In this document: positions 42,773 through 52,393 of the stretch, piece by piece
How the letters are laid out: the number at the start of each line of letters is the position of its first letter
How positions within the stretch are numbered: the first letter of the stretch is position 1
From: HGM11416 sp964532155
GTDB taxonomy: Bacteria > Bacillota > Clostridia > Christensenellales > Borkfalkiaceae
Length of the DNA: 64,000 nt
Assembly: GCA_964532155.1 (NCBI GenBank)
Contig: CAZHGN010000001.1
Coordinates: 1 to 64,000 of the forward strand
Direction of reading: 5' to 3'
Made by a program: the position numbers and the translations under genes
The notes under the pieces: generated by a model
The model's input: the letters and a program-made list of their open reading frames with translations, nothing else
What the model was told of the DNA's origin: nothing
The model's database searches: none

Positions 42773-42801
42773 AAAAATCGTCGATAATAACGACGATTTT
42801 T
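42773..42801. terminator. Bidirectional terminator between spoVAE and the DUF4130 gene
   Basis: AAAAATCGTCG and CGACGATTTTT form a perfect 11-bp stem with loop ATAATAA; A and T runs on both sides let it serve the convergent transcripts. Confidence 0.85.
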
Positions 42802-42831
42802 AACATTATTACATTTTATAAACAATTTCGA

Positions 42832-43524
42832 TTATGATGCGTTTTTTGATAAGTTCTCTGAAATTTTTAATGAAAATATAATAGATTGCGTTCGCTCGGT
42901 TTCAAGCGAAGAAGGCTTATTTTCGGCAGACGTGCAGCAACTGTTTTTGACCTTTATAGTACGCCTTTCCAAGCCGTTAAAGCAAACGGCGATTTTTCTT
43001 TTGGAGTCGATTATCATAAAAGGGTGACCGTTAAATTTTTGAACGAAGTACGCCGCGATAAGTTCGAGTACGTCGTCATCGGGGTTGACGCTTGCGACGT
43101 AAAAGCCTTTTCTAAGAGTGAACTTAATCGATTTTTTTACTCTGTTTGCTTCGTCGGAAACCGTTTTAACTAATTCGTAAAAAAGGTTTGCCTCCGGGCA
43201 AGTAAAGTCGAGACTTATATTTTCCCTTCGCTCGATCGTTTTTTTGATGAAAGAAAAAATTATCGAATGTTTGCGTGAAGAGCCGCTTTTGAATGCATAA
43301 TATACGTCGTGCAAAACGCCTTCGCCGGTATAGCCAACGAATAGCGAGATAATTTTTTTAACTCCAATTTCGTCCGTTGCGATTTTTTTGACCTCGTCGT
43401 AAATCACCGTTTCATAAGAGGGTTCTTCTTGTGTTAGGTAGATAGGGGATTCGTTAGACGATAAAGCGCGGTAAACGCAAGTGAATATTCCGTTCATCGT
43501 TCCGTCGAATTTATAAACAGTCAT
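42832..43524 (-). CDS. DUF4130/TIGR03915-type putative DNA metabolism protein
   Basis: Minus-strand protein of 230 residues. The start MTVYKFDGTMNGIFTCVYRA and the middle region (FYELVKTVSDEANRVKKSIKF, about 110-130) follow the DUF4130 pattern, which occurs alone or fused to a uracil-DNA-glycosylase-like domain and is usually beside a radical-SAM partner. No such partner is in this window. AGAGGTG precedes the ATG and the promoter is perfect consensus. Function is unknown; DNA repair or modification is the family suggestion. The C-terminal 45 residues look poorly conserved. Confidence 0.72.
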   Translation of the reverse strand: MTVYKFDGTMNGIFTCVYRALSSNESPIYLTQEEPSYETVIYDEVKKIATDEIGVKKIISLFVGYTGEGVLHDVYYAFKSGSSRKHSIIFSFIKKTIERRENISLDFTCPEANLFYELVKTVSDEANRVKKSIKFTLRKGFYVASVNPDDDVLELIAAYFVQKFNGHPFMIIDSKRKIAVCFNGLERRTIKVKNSCCTSAENKPSSLETERTQSIIFSLKISENLSKNAS

Positions 43525-43589
43525 GCGGCACCTCTTTAGTTTAGACTTAAGATTAGTCGTAAGTAAACGTCTTTTTCTTTACGTTCAAC

Positions 43590-43618
43590 ATTATACTACT
43601 TAAAAACACGGCTGTCAA
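43590..43618 (-). promoter_or_regulatory. Consensus promoter of the DUF4130 gene
   Basis: On the minus strand, TTGACA (complement of 43613-43618), a 17-nt spacer and TATAAT (complement of 43590-43595) are both perfect. The leader is about 60 nt. Confidence 0.8.
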
Positions 43619-43708
43619 ACATATGTTCGCATTTCTTAAAAAATTTCTTTTTTTAAATAATTTTTTTATTCCTTTGCCTATAAAACTTGTATATGCGGTT
43701 AATTTTTC

Positions 43709-43737
43709 TTGAAAAAAAATTATAAAAATGTTATTAT
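43709..43737 (+). promoter_or_regulatory. Promoter of the plsX operon
   Basis: TTGAAA (43709-43714), a 17-nt spacer and TATTAT (43732-43737). A short leader hairpin (CGAGCC 43769-43774 with GGCTCG 43782-43787) lies between it and plsX. I see no FapR-like operator. Confidence 0.6.
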
Positions 43738-43801
43738 AAACCTTGAAGTCATTTCCTTATTATATAGGCGAGCCCCCAAACGGCTCGAAAAAGGTGTTTA
43801 A

Positions 43802-44821
43802 ATGTATAAGATCGTTGTCGATTGCTTCGGCGGTGACAATTCTCCCCGTGCTAATATTAGCGGCGCTTTGGCTGCTTTAGTCGAAAATGCTTCCTTTTCG
43901 CTAATACTCGTTGGCGATGAAAAGGTTATATCGTCAGAACTTAAGACAAATCCAAGTTATTCAAGTTTATCCGACCGCATCGAAATAGTGGATGCTCCCG
44001 ACGTAATTACTTGCGAAGACATTCCTACCGATGCGATAAAAACCAAGCCGGATTCTTCAATGGTTCGTTCTTTCACAGTTCTTAGGGGAAAAGGGGACGC
44101 GATGGTTTCGCTCGGAAGTACCGGTGCGCTGTTGGTCGGAACGGTATTAAAAATCGGGCGTGTAAAGGGTGTTTCTCGCCCTGCGCTTTCTCCTGTTTTG
44201 CCGACTGTGAATGGAGGTAACGTTCTGTTGGTAGACGCCGGCGCAAACGCCGATTGCAAGGACGTTAACCTTTTACATTTTGCGCTCATGGGCAGTGTGT
44301 ATATGAATTCCGTTATGGGAGTCGAAAAACCGCGCGTTGCTCTTCTTTCGAACGGAACTGAAGACGTCAAAGGCAACGAGTTGACCAAGACCGTTCACCA
44401 AATCTTAAAAAAATCCTCGGGATTAAATTTCATTGGCAATATAGAAGCGAGGGATATTTTATCCGGCGTATGCGACGTAGTTGTGACGGACGGTTTTTCG
44501 GGAAATATTGCATTAAAGAGCATGGAAGGGGTTGCCGACGCCGTTTTCGGGAAGCTTAAAGAAGAAATAAACCGTTCTTTTATATCTAAAATCGGCGCTC
44601 TTCTTATGAAAAAATCGTTGAGGGCGGTAAAAAACACACTCGATTACAATAAAAAAGGCGGCGCAGTGTTCCTTGGTGCAAACAAGGTTATTATTAAATC
44701 GCACGGTTCATCCAAAGATACTGCCGTTAAAGCTGCAGTTTTGCAAGCGGTTGCCGCTTGCGAGCGTAACTTGACGGAAGGCATTGCGAAAGCGGTTGCC
44801 GAAAACGTCATAGCGGAGTAG
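43802..44821 (+). CDS. plsX: Phosphate acyltransferase PlsX
   Basis: Converts acyl-ACP to acyl-phosphate for phosphatidic acid synthesis. The 339 residues include IVVDCFGGDNSPRANISGA (about 4-22), DGFSGNIALKSMEG (about 229-242), GALLVGTVLKIGRVKGVSRPAL and the conserved VDAGANADCKD. AAGGTG precedes the ATG. It is followed after 3 nt by rnc; the acpP gene that often lies between them is not here. Confidence 0.95.
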   Translation: MYKIVVDCFGGDNSPRANISGALAALVENASFSLILVGDEKVISSELKTNPSYSSLSDRIEIVDAPDVITCEDIPTDAIKTKPDSSMVRSFTVLRGKGDAMVSLGSTGALLVGTVLKIGRVKGVSRPALSPVLPTVNGGNVLLVDAGANADCKDVNLLHFALMGSVYMNSVMGVEKPRVALLSNGTEDVKGNELTKTVHQILKKSSGLNFIGNIEARDILSGVCDVVVTDGFSGNIALKSMEGVADAVFGKLKEEINRSFISKIGALLMKKSLRAVKNTLDYNKKGGAVFLGANKVIIKSHGSSKDTAVKAAVLQAVAACERNLTEGIAKAVAENVIAE

Positions 44822-44824
44822 GTT

Positions 44825-45511
44825 ATGCAAGAAAGCGTTGGATTCGTCGAAGAACGGATAGGCTACGTATTTAAAAACAAGGACCTTTTAAAAGTTGCGC
44901 TAACTCATTCTTCGTATTCAAACGAACACAGGGCGAAAAACAACGAAAGGCTCGAATTTTTAGGCGACTCTGTATTGGGGTTTATTGTTTCGGAAAAACT
45001 CTTTCGTGCCTCTACCGAGCAAAGCGCTGGCGTTATGACTTCGCAAAAGCAAAGGCTCGTTTCGACCGTGCCGTTATCTAGTGCGATAAAGCGCATCGGG
45101 ATAGGCGATAGGTTGCTCGTCGGAGAAAGTTTGCACGGGAAAGAGTTGCCCGATTCAGTTCTTGAAAATCTATTCGAGGCAATAGTTGCGGCGATTTATC
45201 TGGACGGAGGAATCGAACCTTGCGAACGTTTTATAACCGATAATCTTTTGGGGGCTAACTCATTAGGTGAAAATAAGAGCGACGAGGTGTGCGACTATAA
45301 AAGCGAATTGCAGACGTACACTCAGGGCATAAAGGCGGGAACGCCGAAGTATACTTGCGTTTCCAAGAGCGGACCGGATCATATGCCGACTTTCGTTTAC
45401 GAAGTCGAAGTCGCGGGGGTCAAGGCTATAGGCGAAGGCAAGAACAAATCGGAAGCGTCGCAGACGGCGGCGTGTAGGGCATTAAAAATAATCAGAGGCG
45501 GGAATAGTTAA
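44825..45511 (+). CDS. rnc: Ribonuclease III
   Basis: Double-strand-specific endoribonuclease for rRNA and mRNA processing. The 228 residues show the signature NERLEFLGDSVLGFI (about 39-53), the catalytic acidic residues in ENLFEAIVAAIYLDGG (about 116-131), and a C-terminal dsRNA-binding domain (YKSELQTYTQG to SQTAACRALKII). Between plsX and smc in the standard Bacillota order. Confidence 0.96.
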   Translation: MQESVGFVEERIGYVFKNKDLLKVALTHSSYSNEHRAKNNERLEFLGDSVLGFIVSEKLFRASTEQSAGVMTSQKQRLVSTVPLSSAIKRIGIGDRLLVGESLHGKELPDSVLENLFEAIVAAIYLDGGIEPCERFITDNLLGANSLGENKSDEVCDYKSELQTYTQGIKAGTPKYTCVSKSGPDHMPTFVYEVEVAGVKAIGEGKNKSEASQTAACRALKIIRGGNS

Positions 45512-45513
45512 AA

Positions 45514-48500
45514 GTGGACTTTACCAAAATCGAACTTATCGGCTTTAAAAGTTTTGCCGATAAACAAGAAATATTATTTAACGACGGTATTACCGCAATA
45601 GTCGGACCTAACGGTTGCGGAAAAAGCAATATTGCGGACGCTATACGCTGGGTTCTTGGCGAGCAGTCGGCGAAATCCCTTCGCGGATCGTCGATGCAGG
45701 ACGTAATTTTTAACGGCACGCAGGACAGAAAATCACTTTCTTACTGCGAAGTTTCGTTATATTTCGATAATACCAATAAAATTTTCCCCAGCCTCGATTA
45801 TACCGAGGTTTGTATGTCGCGTAAGCTTTTCCGTAGCGGTGAAAGCGAATACTCTCTTAATAAAAAGCCTTGCAGAATGAAGGATATCGTCGAGCTTTTG
45901 CACGAGTGCGGCGTAAGTAAGGGTGGCTACTCTATAATCGGTCAGGGTAAAATTGCCGAAATTATGAACTCCAAGCCGGAGGATCGCCGCGTTATATTCG
46001 AAGAGGCGGTAGGTATCGCTTCGTCTAAACAGAAAAAAATCGAAAACGAGCGTAAGCTAGAAAAAACGCGCGAGAATATTATCCGTATAATCGATTTGTC
46101 GAGCGAGCTTGAAAAAGACCTCGGGCCGATGGAGCAAAAAGCCGAGAAAACGCGCGAGTATTTAAAGCTTACGTCCGAGTTTAGGTATCACGAGATAAAC
46201 TCATATCTTTACAAAGCCGAAAATTCACACGTCGTAAAGGAAAAAATAGATTTAAGAATTGCGGGGCTCGAAGAAGAACAGCGGTCACGCCAAGACGATT
46301 ATTTAAAAACTCAAAGTTCGTACGAATCGCATAGGGCTGAAATATCCGAAATCGACTTAAAAATAAGCGATATTGCCGAGCGTATTTTGAACTTGAGCGT
46401 CGGTATGGAAAAACAATCCGGTATTTCTACGCTGTATAACGAAAGAATATCCAATTTATTGGCGCAAATCAAAGAACTCGAAGACGACTGCACCGCACGC
46501 CGTGATAGAATTCGCACCATAGATAAAAACGTTGTGGAGAAAAACGAGTTTATCGAAAAAAGCAAGAATGAATTGGCGCTCGTTGAAAAGCGCATTGCCG
46601 AAATATCGAACGAGCTCGATAAGGTAATTCGACTTTTGAGCGAGGGTGAAACGATGGCGCAAGACGCGCAAAATAAGGTTTTGCAGTCGGTCGAATCGCT
46701 TGCCGGTATAAAAATGAATATGGGCGCCCTTTCGGGTGAGCGCTCCGTTATTACAGCACAACAAAAAGAAGTTCTCGAAAAAATTCAGGCGCTTGCCGAA
46801 AAGCGCAGGCGCGTTGCAAGTGAGAAAGAAACTTGTTCGCTTTCGGTCGAACAACTTATAAAAGACGTTGCAAAACTGAAAAGCGATATCGAAGACGAGG
46901 AGTCCGCGGTAAAATCCACAAACGATTTTATTGCCGAAATCAGCAATAGAATCAGCGCTATTAATTCCGAAATTGCCTCGCTCAATGCGAAAAAGAACGT
47001 ATATAAAGGCTTGATCGAGTCGTTTAACGGTTATCCCGATTCCATTAGAGGACTTATGAACGCGGCGAAAAATAATCCCGCGCTCAGCTCGAGAATAAAA
47101 GGCATGGTTGCATCCGTTTTAAAAACGGAGCCTAAATACGAAGTCGCGATATCTACCGTTTTGGGTGGGGCGATGAATAACGTAATCACCGATAATCCCG
47201 ACGACGCGCAATATCTTATCGATTATCTTAAGCGTAACGGAGGCGGTCGCATAACCTTTTTGCCGGTTACTTCGATGAAGCCGAGGTATGACAGTGCCGA
47301 GATAACGAGCGCGCTTAAAGAAACGGGCGCTTGCGGACTTGCTTCGAACGTTGTCAGATACGACGGATATTACGACAACGTCGTTCGTTTCCTTCTCGGA
47401 AACACCTTGATTTGCGATGATATTAAAAACGCGGTTGCAATTGCAAAAAGGCATCGTTTTGCCTTTAAAATCGTAACGCTCGACGGCGACGTCGTTAATC
47501 CGTCCGGCTCTATGACGGGCGGCTCGAGAAGGCAGGAGAGTTCTAACCTTTTATCTACCGAAAGAATACTTGAGCAGGTTGAAAAGGAATTGTCGGCTAA
47601 AACCGCGCAGTTGAACTCCCTTATTACCAATAAGGAGCAATCGCTCTCGCAAGTAAACGAAATGGTCGACGATTTAAACGCTAAGGAAGACAGTTTGAAC
47701 GAAAAACGTCAAGCATTGGCGTCTTTAAAGGAAAAAGTTTCACTTTTAGAGCAGAGTCTTAGCGAGGTCGATGCCGAAATATCGGCTAACGATCAATCCG
47801 TAAAGCAAATAACGGACAGGCTCGACGAAATTACCAGAGCGTATACCGATATTAATATCGACAACGAAAAATTAAACGAAGCGAGAGAAAGCGCTTCGTC
47901 TGACGCGTTAAAGCATCAGTCGTTTTACGGTGAACTGCGTGAAAAGCGCGAACTGCTCATCTCCGAAAACACCGAGCTTCAAACCAAAAGCGCGCGTATT
48001 AAGGCTGAAATCGAGAATACGACCGATGAAATTGCTCGCTTAAACGACGAGCGTGCAGAGTCGGTTAAGACTGTCGAACAGAATAAGATTCGTATATCCG
48101 AAAGCGAAGCCGCGGTTGAGTATAACAAACGCGAGGTCGAAAAAATAGCCCTTAGCACCGAAGAACGTAGCGGACTTAACAATCTGCGCGCCGAGAGTGA
48201 TGCTATGAAAGCGCGCAAAGAAAAACTTAACATGTTAATTGCGCAAGAAGATCTTAAAAAACAAGCGTTGTCGTCCGAAATATCTCATATCGTTGCTAAA
48301 ATCAACGAGGAGAAAATGGAAAGAACGCGCGTTGACAGCGAGCTCGAATTCTTGCAAAAGCATATCGAGGAAGAGTACGGCTTAACGTACGAAACGTGCA
48401 TACAGGAAAAAGATCCCGAGTATAACGTTGCTTTTTCCAACCAAGAAATGAACCGCATTAAGCGCCGTATAGCAACGCTCGGCCCGATTAACCCGACCGC

Positions 48501-49107
48501 CGTCGAGGAGTTTAACGCATTGCGCGAGCGTTATGAGGAATATAATACGCAACGTAACGATCTCGAAGCCGCAGAAGCAGACCTTAACGGAATTATTAAG
48601 GGCTTGACGGACGAAATGCTTAAAATCTTTAACGAAGGTTTCGAGCAAATTCGCGGCAACTTTAAAAAGATATTTAAGGAATTGTTCGGAGGCGGAAGCG
48701 CCGACCTTATTCTCGATTATACCGACGTAAACGATCCGCTCGAGGCGGGCGTTGAAATCGTTGCCGAGCCGCCGGGAAAAAAACTTACGAAAATATCCCT
48801 TCTTTCGGGTGGCGAGCAGGCTCTTACGGCGACTGCGATCTTGTTTGCTATACTTAGAATGAGACCGATGCCGTTCTGCGTTCTCGACGAAATCGAGGCG
48901 CCTTTGGACGACGCTAACGTAGAAAGAGTTGCCGAATATTTGGAGAAGTTCTCTTCCGAAACGCAGTTCGTCGTAATAACACACAAAAAGGTTACTATGG
49001 AGCATGCAAATACATTGTTCGGCGTTACGATGCAAGAAAAGGGCGTTTCTAAAATAATATCGGTAAAACTCAGCGATATTGCCAACAACGGCGACATTGC
49101 CGACTAA
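45514..49107 (+). CDS. smc: Chromosome condensation ATPase SMC
   Basis: Loop-extruding condensin core, 1197 residues. It has the N-terminal Walker A GPNGCGKSNIADAIRW (about 31-46), a first coiled coil, a hinge (about 500-660, with YPDSIRGLMNAA, VLGGAMNNVITD and GSMTGG), a second coiled coil, and the C-terminal head with LSGGEQALTATAILFAI and Walker B PFCVLDEIEAPLDDANV. GTG start, 2 nt after rnc, with only a weak site, so coupling to rnc is likely. Its kleisin partners scpA and scpB are 3 genes downstream. Confidence 0.97.
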   Translation: MDFTKIELIGFKSFADKQEILFNDGITAIVGPNGCGKSNIADAIRWVLGEQSAKSLRGSSMQDVIFNGTQDRKSLSYCEVSLYFDNTNKIFPSLDYTEVCMSRKLFRSGESEYSLNKKPCRMKDIVELLHECGVSKGGYSIIGQGKIAEIMNSKPEDRRVIFEEAVGIASSKQKKIENERKLEKTRENIIRIIDLSSELEKDLGPMEQKAEKTREYLKLTSEFRYHEINSYLYKAENSHVVKEKIDLRIAGLEEEQRSRQDDYLKTQSSYESHRAEISEIDLKISDIAERILNLSVGMEKQSGISTLYNERISNLLAQIKELEDDCTARRDRIRTIDKNVVEKNEFIEKSKNELALVEKRIAEISNELDKVIRLLSEGETMAQDAQNKVLQSVESLAGIKMNMGALSGERSVITAQQKEVLEKIQALAEKRRRVASEKETCSLSVEQLIKDVAKLKSDIEDEESAVKSTNDFIAEISNRISAINSEIASLNAKKNVYKGLIESFNGYPDSIRGLMNAAKNNPALSSRIKGMVASVLKTEPKYEVAISTVLGGAMNNVITDNPDDAQYLIDYLKRNGGGRITFLPVTSMKPRYDSAEITSALKETGACGLASNVVRYDGYYDNVVRFLLGNTLICDDIKNAVAIAKRHRFAFKIVTLDGDVVNPSGSMTGGSRRQESSNLLSTERILEQVEKELSAKTAQLNSLITNKEQSLSQVNEMVDDLNAKEDSLNEKRQALASLKEKVSLLEQSLSEVDAEISANDQSVKQITDRLDEITRAYTDINIDNEKLNEARESASSDALKHQSFYGELREKRELLISENTELQTKSARIKAEIENTTDEIARLNDERAESVKTVEQNKIRISESEAAVEYNKREVEKIALSTEERSGLNNLRAESDAMKARKEKLNMLIAQEDLKKQALSSEISHIVAKINEEKMERTRVDSELEFLQKHIEEEYGLTYETCIQEKDPEYNVAFSNQEMNRIKRRIATLGPINPTAVEEFNALRERYEEYNTQRNDLEAAEADLNGIIKGLTDEMLKIFNEGFEQIRGNFKKIFKELFGGGSADLILDYTDVNDPLEAGVEIVAEPPGKKLTKISLLSGGEQALTATAILFAILRMRPMPFCVLDEIEAPLDDANVERVAEYLEKFSSETQFVVITHKKVTMEHANTLFGVTMQEKGVSKIISVKLSDIANNGDIAD

Positions 49108-49131
49108 TTCAGATAACTACCGAGGTTTTTT

Positions 49132-50031
49132 ATGGCTTTTTTTAAAAAAATATTCGACGCCTTGAAAAAGACAAAAGACAGCTTGTCAAAAAAAATGGCG
49201 GGTCTTTTTACGGGTGATAAGCTTGGCGACGAGTTTTATGAGGATTTAACAGATATCCTTATTTCGTCCGACGTTTCTTACGCTACCGCCGAGGAAATCG
49301 TCGAAGAGCTTAGAGATAACATGATAAAGGAGCGTACCGACGATAAAGAATACGTTTTGAATTCGCTCAAGGATATTCTGTGTAAAAAACTCGAAGTTGC
49401 AGGCGAGTTCGAAATCGAATACCCCGCCGTTATAATGGTTATAGGCGTTAACGGTGTTGGCAAAACTACCTCTATCGGTAAGCTTGCGGCTTATTTTAAA
49501 TCTAAGAAAAAATCCGTTTTGCTTGCCGCCGGCGATACCTTCCGTGCCGCCGCAGCCGAGCAGCTTTCCGTTTGGTCGGAGCGTGCAGGCGTTAGGCTCA
49601 TTTCTCACGGCGAGGGGAGCGACCCTTCGGCTGTCGTATTCGACGCCGTTTCGTCGATGAAGGCAAAGGGCAACGACGTTTTAATAGTCGATACGGCAGG
49701 TCGTCTTCACGTTAAGACCAACTTAATGGAAGAACTAAAAAAGATCAACCGCGTTGCTTGCCGAGAATATCCCGAAGCACATTTTTATAAATTTATCGTG
49801 CTGGACGCGTCTACCGGACAAAACGTAAATTCTCAAGTTTCCGCTTTCGGAGATGCCGTCGGCGATATCGACGGTATCGTGCTTACCAAGCTCGACGGAA
49901 CAGCAAAGGGTGGTTTTGTGATATCCCTTTGTTACGAGTACGAAATTCCCGTTGCTTTTGTCGGTACGGGCGAAGGGATCGACGATATCGAGGAATTTGA
50001 CGCGCGAAGTTTTATCGACGGTTTGTTATAA
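49132..50031 (+). CDS. ftsY: Signal recognition particle receptor FtsY
   Basis: SRP GTPase that docks ribosome-SRP complexes at the membrane. The 299 residues are a compact NG form without a long acidic A domain: helical N domain (about 1-95), G1 GVNGVGKTTSIGKLA (about 105-119), the DTFRAAAAEQL insert, G3 VDTAGRLHVK and G4 TKLDGTAKGG. Follows smc, as in many Bacillota. Confidence 0.96.
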   Translation: MAFFKKIFDALKKTKDSLSKKMAGLFTGDKLGDEFYEDLTDILISSDVSYATAEEIVEELRDNMIKERTDDKEYVLNSLKDILCKKLEVAGEFEIEYPAVIMVIGVNGVGKTTSIGKLAAYFKSKKKSVLLAAGDTFRAAAAEQLSVWSERAGVRLISHGEGSDPSAVVFDAVSSMKAKGNDVLIVDTAGRLHVKTNLMEELKKINRVACREYPEAHFYKFIVLDASTGQNVNSQVSAFGDAVGDIDGIVLTKLDGTAKGGFVISLCYEYEIPVAFVGTGEGIDDIEEFDARSFIDGLL

Positions 50032-50042
50032 GGAGTACCGCA

Positions 50043-50765
50043 TTGGATACTATCATTAATTACCTTGCGCGTTTTGCCGTTTTGTTGTTTATTCTTCCCG
50101 CACACGAATTCGCGCATGCTTTTGCCGCTCGCATCAACGGCGACGATACGGCTAAGGCTATGGGACGTTATACGCTCAATCCGTTTAAGCATTTCGATCC
50201 TATAGGACTTGTTTGCTTTTTGATCGTAGGCTTCGGTTGGGCAAAGCCTGTTCCCGTCAACCCTTATAATTATAAAGATTATAAAAAGGGAAGCGTTCAG
50301 GTTGCGATTGCCGGCGTTTTGGCTAATTATATATTAGCATTTTTGTTTTATCCGCTTATGCTTGCGGTGGAGATATATTTATTCCCGCTTGCTAAGGGAA
50401 CGGCGCTTGCTACGCTCGTTGAATTATTGTTCTACATTTGTCTGTACGGCTTTATGCTTGACCTGTCTTTCTTTGCGTTCAATCTTATTCCGGTATATCC
50501 GTTGGACGGATTTAGGCTTTTGGATACGTTCGTGAAGAGAAAAAACGAAAAATATTACAATTATAAGAAAAAAGGATATTACGTACTGCTTGCATTAATG
50601 CTTTTAAGCTCTGTATGCAGTAGAATACCTCAACTTGCTGTGCTCGACGTTTTCGGCTATTTTATGGAGTTTTGCGTAAAAATAGTCGGATACCCCATAA
50701 GCTTTATTTGGGATAAAATATTTGGTGTAAATTTTAGATCTATATTATGGATGATTATAGCGTAA
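50043..50765 (+). CDS. Site-2 protease-like membrane metallopeptidase (M50)
   Basis: Intramembrane zinc protease of 240 residues with about six helices. HEFAH (about 20-24) supplies two histidine ligands and the glutamate; NLIPVYPLDGF (about 148-158) supplies the third (aspartate) ligand. TTG start preceded by AAGGAG with a 7-nt spacer. There is no PDZ domain, as in the short YwhC/Rip subgroup. Substrate unknown. Its end overlaps scpA by 19 nt, an arrangement common in Clostridia, so it may be expressed with the condensin subunits. Confidence 0.88.
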   Translation: MDTIINYLARFAVLLFILPAHEFAHAFAARINGDDTAKAMGRYTLNPFKHFDPIGLVCFLIVGFGWAKPVPVNPYNYKDYKKGSVQVAIAGVLANYILAFLFYPLMLAVEIYLFPLAKGTALATLVELLFYICLYGFMLDLSFFAFNLIPVYPLDGFRLLDTFVKRKNEKYYNYKKKGYYVLLALMLLSSVCSRIPQLAVLDVFGYFMEFCVKIVGYPISFIWDKIFGVNFRSILWMIIA

Positions 50766-51544
50766 AAAACTTTGAAACGATATTCGATTACGATACGCGT
50801 GCGGGTGACTTTACCGGGCCGCTTGATTTGCTGCTTTATTTAGTGAAGCAAGCGCGTATTGAAATTAAGGATATATTTCTATCCGAGGTTACCGAGCAAT
50901 TTATGCAATACCTCGACGAACATACCGAATTGACTATTGAAATGCGCGGCGAGTATTTGAGCGTTGCGGCGACTTTGCTTTACGAAAAATCCAAGGCGCT
51001 GTTGCCGAAGATCGAGGAGATTTTCCAAGAAGACGAAGAGGATCCCGGTCAAACGCTTTTGCGTAGGCTTGAAGAACTCAAACTCTTTCAGGAGATGAGC
51101 GTAAAACTCAAGGAGATTGAGAACGTCAATCGGTTTTATAAAGAGCCGGAGCCTACCGCACGAGAAACCAGAGTTGTTTTTAACTGCTTTAGCGTTGAAA
51201 AACTCGTCAAGGCTCTTTCCGATTTACTTTCGCGAGTGGAACTCGACAAGGAGATTTACGCCAAAAAGGAAATCCCCAAAGAGGTTTTTACCGTAAAAGA
51301 TAAAATGACTGCTATTCAGGAAAAAATTCTCGATGCAAAGGAATGTAGTTTTTACGAACTGTTCCGTTACGGTGCTTCTAAAGCGGAAATTATCACTACT
51401 TTTCAGGCAGTATTGGAACTTTTAAAAAGACAATTTATAAAGGTTGAACAAGGCGGTGTTTTCGAAGAAATTATGGTCTTGCTTAACGATGAAAGAGGAG
51501 GGGATAGTCTTGGCGACTTCGGCGACCTTAGCGAGTATAATTGA
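50747..51544 (+). CDS. scpA: Condensin kleisin subunit ScpA
   Basis: Bridges the SMC head domains. The 265 residues show the conserved TGPLDLLLYLVKQARIEIKDI (about 23-43), ITEQFMQYL-like segment, EYLSVAATLLYEKSKALLP (about 66-84), and a C-terminal winged helix that binds the SMC cap. The start lies within the M50 gene and scpB starts within its last 35 nt, so all three are likely translationally coupled. Confidence 0.95.
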   Translation: MDDYSVKNFETIFDYDTRAGDFTGPLDLLLYLVKQARIEIKDIFLSEVTEQFMQYLDEHTELTIEMRGEYLSVAATLLYEKSKALLPKIEEIFQEDEEDPGQTLLRRLEELKLFQEMSVKLKEIENVNRFYKEPEPTARETRVVFNCFSVEKLVKALSDLLSRVELDKEIYAKKEIPKEVFTVKDKMTAIQEKILDAKECSFYELFRYGASKAEIITTFQAVLELLKRQFIKVEQGGVFEEIMVLLNDERGGDSLGDFGDLSEYN

Positions 51545-52304
51545 ATCTGTTGTTTTTGTTTCGGGTACGGCAATTTCGGCAAAAGATATTGCCGAAAAGC
51601 TTGAAGTAACGGAAAAACAGGTTCTCGATGCGGCAAAAACGCTTCAGACCAAATACGACGGTTCGAGCGGAATTAATCTTTTGATTTTTAATAAAAAACT
51701 TCAGTTTTCGTCCAATCCCGACAATGCCGAAGCGGTTGCGTCCGTGCTTAATCCCATAAGGGAAAAGGCGTTGTCTAAAACGCTTTTGGAGTCGGCTGCT
51801 ATTATTGCGTATAAACAGCCGGTAACGAGGCTCGACTTGGAGGAAATCCGCGGAGTCGACAGCGAATACGCTATTCAAACGCTTTTAAAACTTGGAATAA
51901 TCGAGGTCGTCGGCAGAAAAGATGCTATAGGACGCCCTGTCCTTTTCGGGACGACAGACGAGTTTTTAAAACGATTTCAGATTTCTTCGCTCGACGAATT
52001 GCCCGATTACGATACGCTTTTAGCGGCGATTACCGTAAACAAAAAGGGCGACTATTTATTTGAAAAAGATACTTACGACGAGAGCACCGATCCGGAGTAC
52101 GCCAACCGGAACGCCGATATATCCGATACGGACGGCGAAAACGGTGACGTCGGAGGCGGTATTGGCGGTCAAGACGGCGGCGTAGGCGCGCTTGGCGAGA
52201 CCGAGGAAGGAATCGAGCAAGGTGAAGACGATTTCGATCTTGACGATTTAGAAGAAGAACTTCCCGATTTCTTAGTCGGCGAAGACGTTACTAAAGTAGA
52301 ATAA
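51510..52304 (+). CDS. scpB: Condensin subunit ScpB
   Basis: Dimeric winged-helix partner of ScpA. From the TTG at 51510 (GAGGAGGGG, 6-nt spacing) it is 264 residues; an in-frame ATG at 51489 is the alternative. Two winged helices cover about 1-175 (ASIIESVVFVSGTAISAKDI; IAYKQPVTRLDLEEIRGVDS; KLGIIEVVGRKDAIGRPVLFGTT). After about residue 190 comes an acidic, glycine-rich, disordered tail of about 70 residues that standard ScpB lacks. A terminator follows. Confidence 0.94.
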   Translation: MATSATLASIIESVVFVSGTAISAKDIAEKLEVTEKQVLDAAKTLQTKYDGSSGINLLIFNKKLQFSSNPDNAEAVASVLNPIREKALSKTLLESAAIIAYKQPVTRLDLEEIRGVDSEYAIQTLLKLGIIEVVGRKDAIGRPVLFGTTDEFLKRFQISSLDELPDYDTLLAAITVNKKGDYLFEKDTYDESTDPEYANRNADISDTDGENGDVGGGIGGQDGGVGALGETEEGIEQGEDDFDLDDLEEELPDFLVGEDVTKVE

Positions 52305-52324
52305 TCTACGGACATAGTTTATTG

Positions 52325-52350
52325 GAAAGGCAGAAATGCCTTTCTTTTTT
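52325..52350 (+). terminator. Terminator after scpB
   Basis: GAAAGGCA and TGCCTTTC form an 8-bp stem with a GAAA loop, followed by six T. It closes the plsX-to-scpB run. Confidence 0.9.
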
Positions 52351-52393
52351 ATTTTCTATGTATATTTTTAATTTGTAGAATAAGACTAATTGT

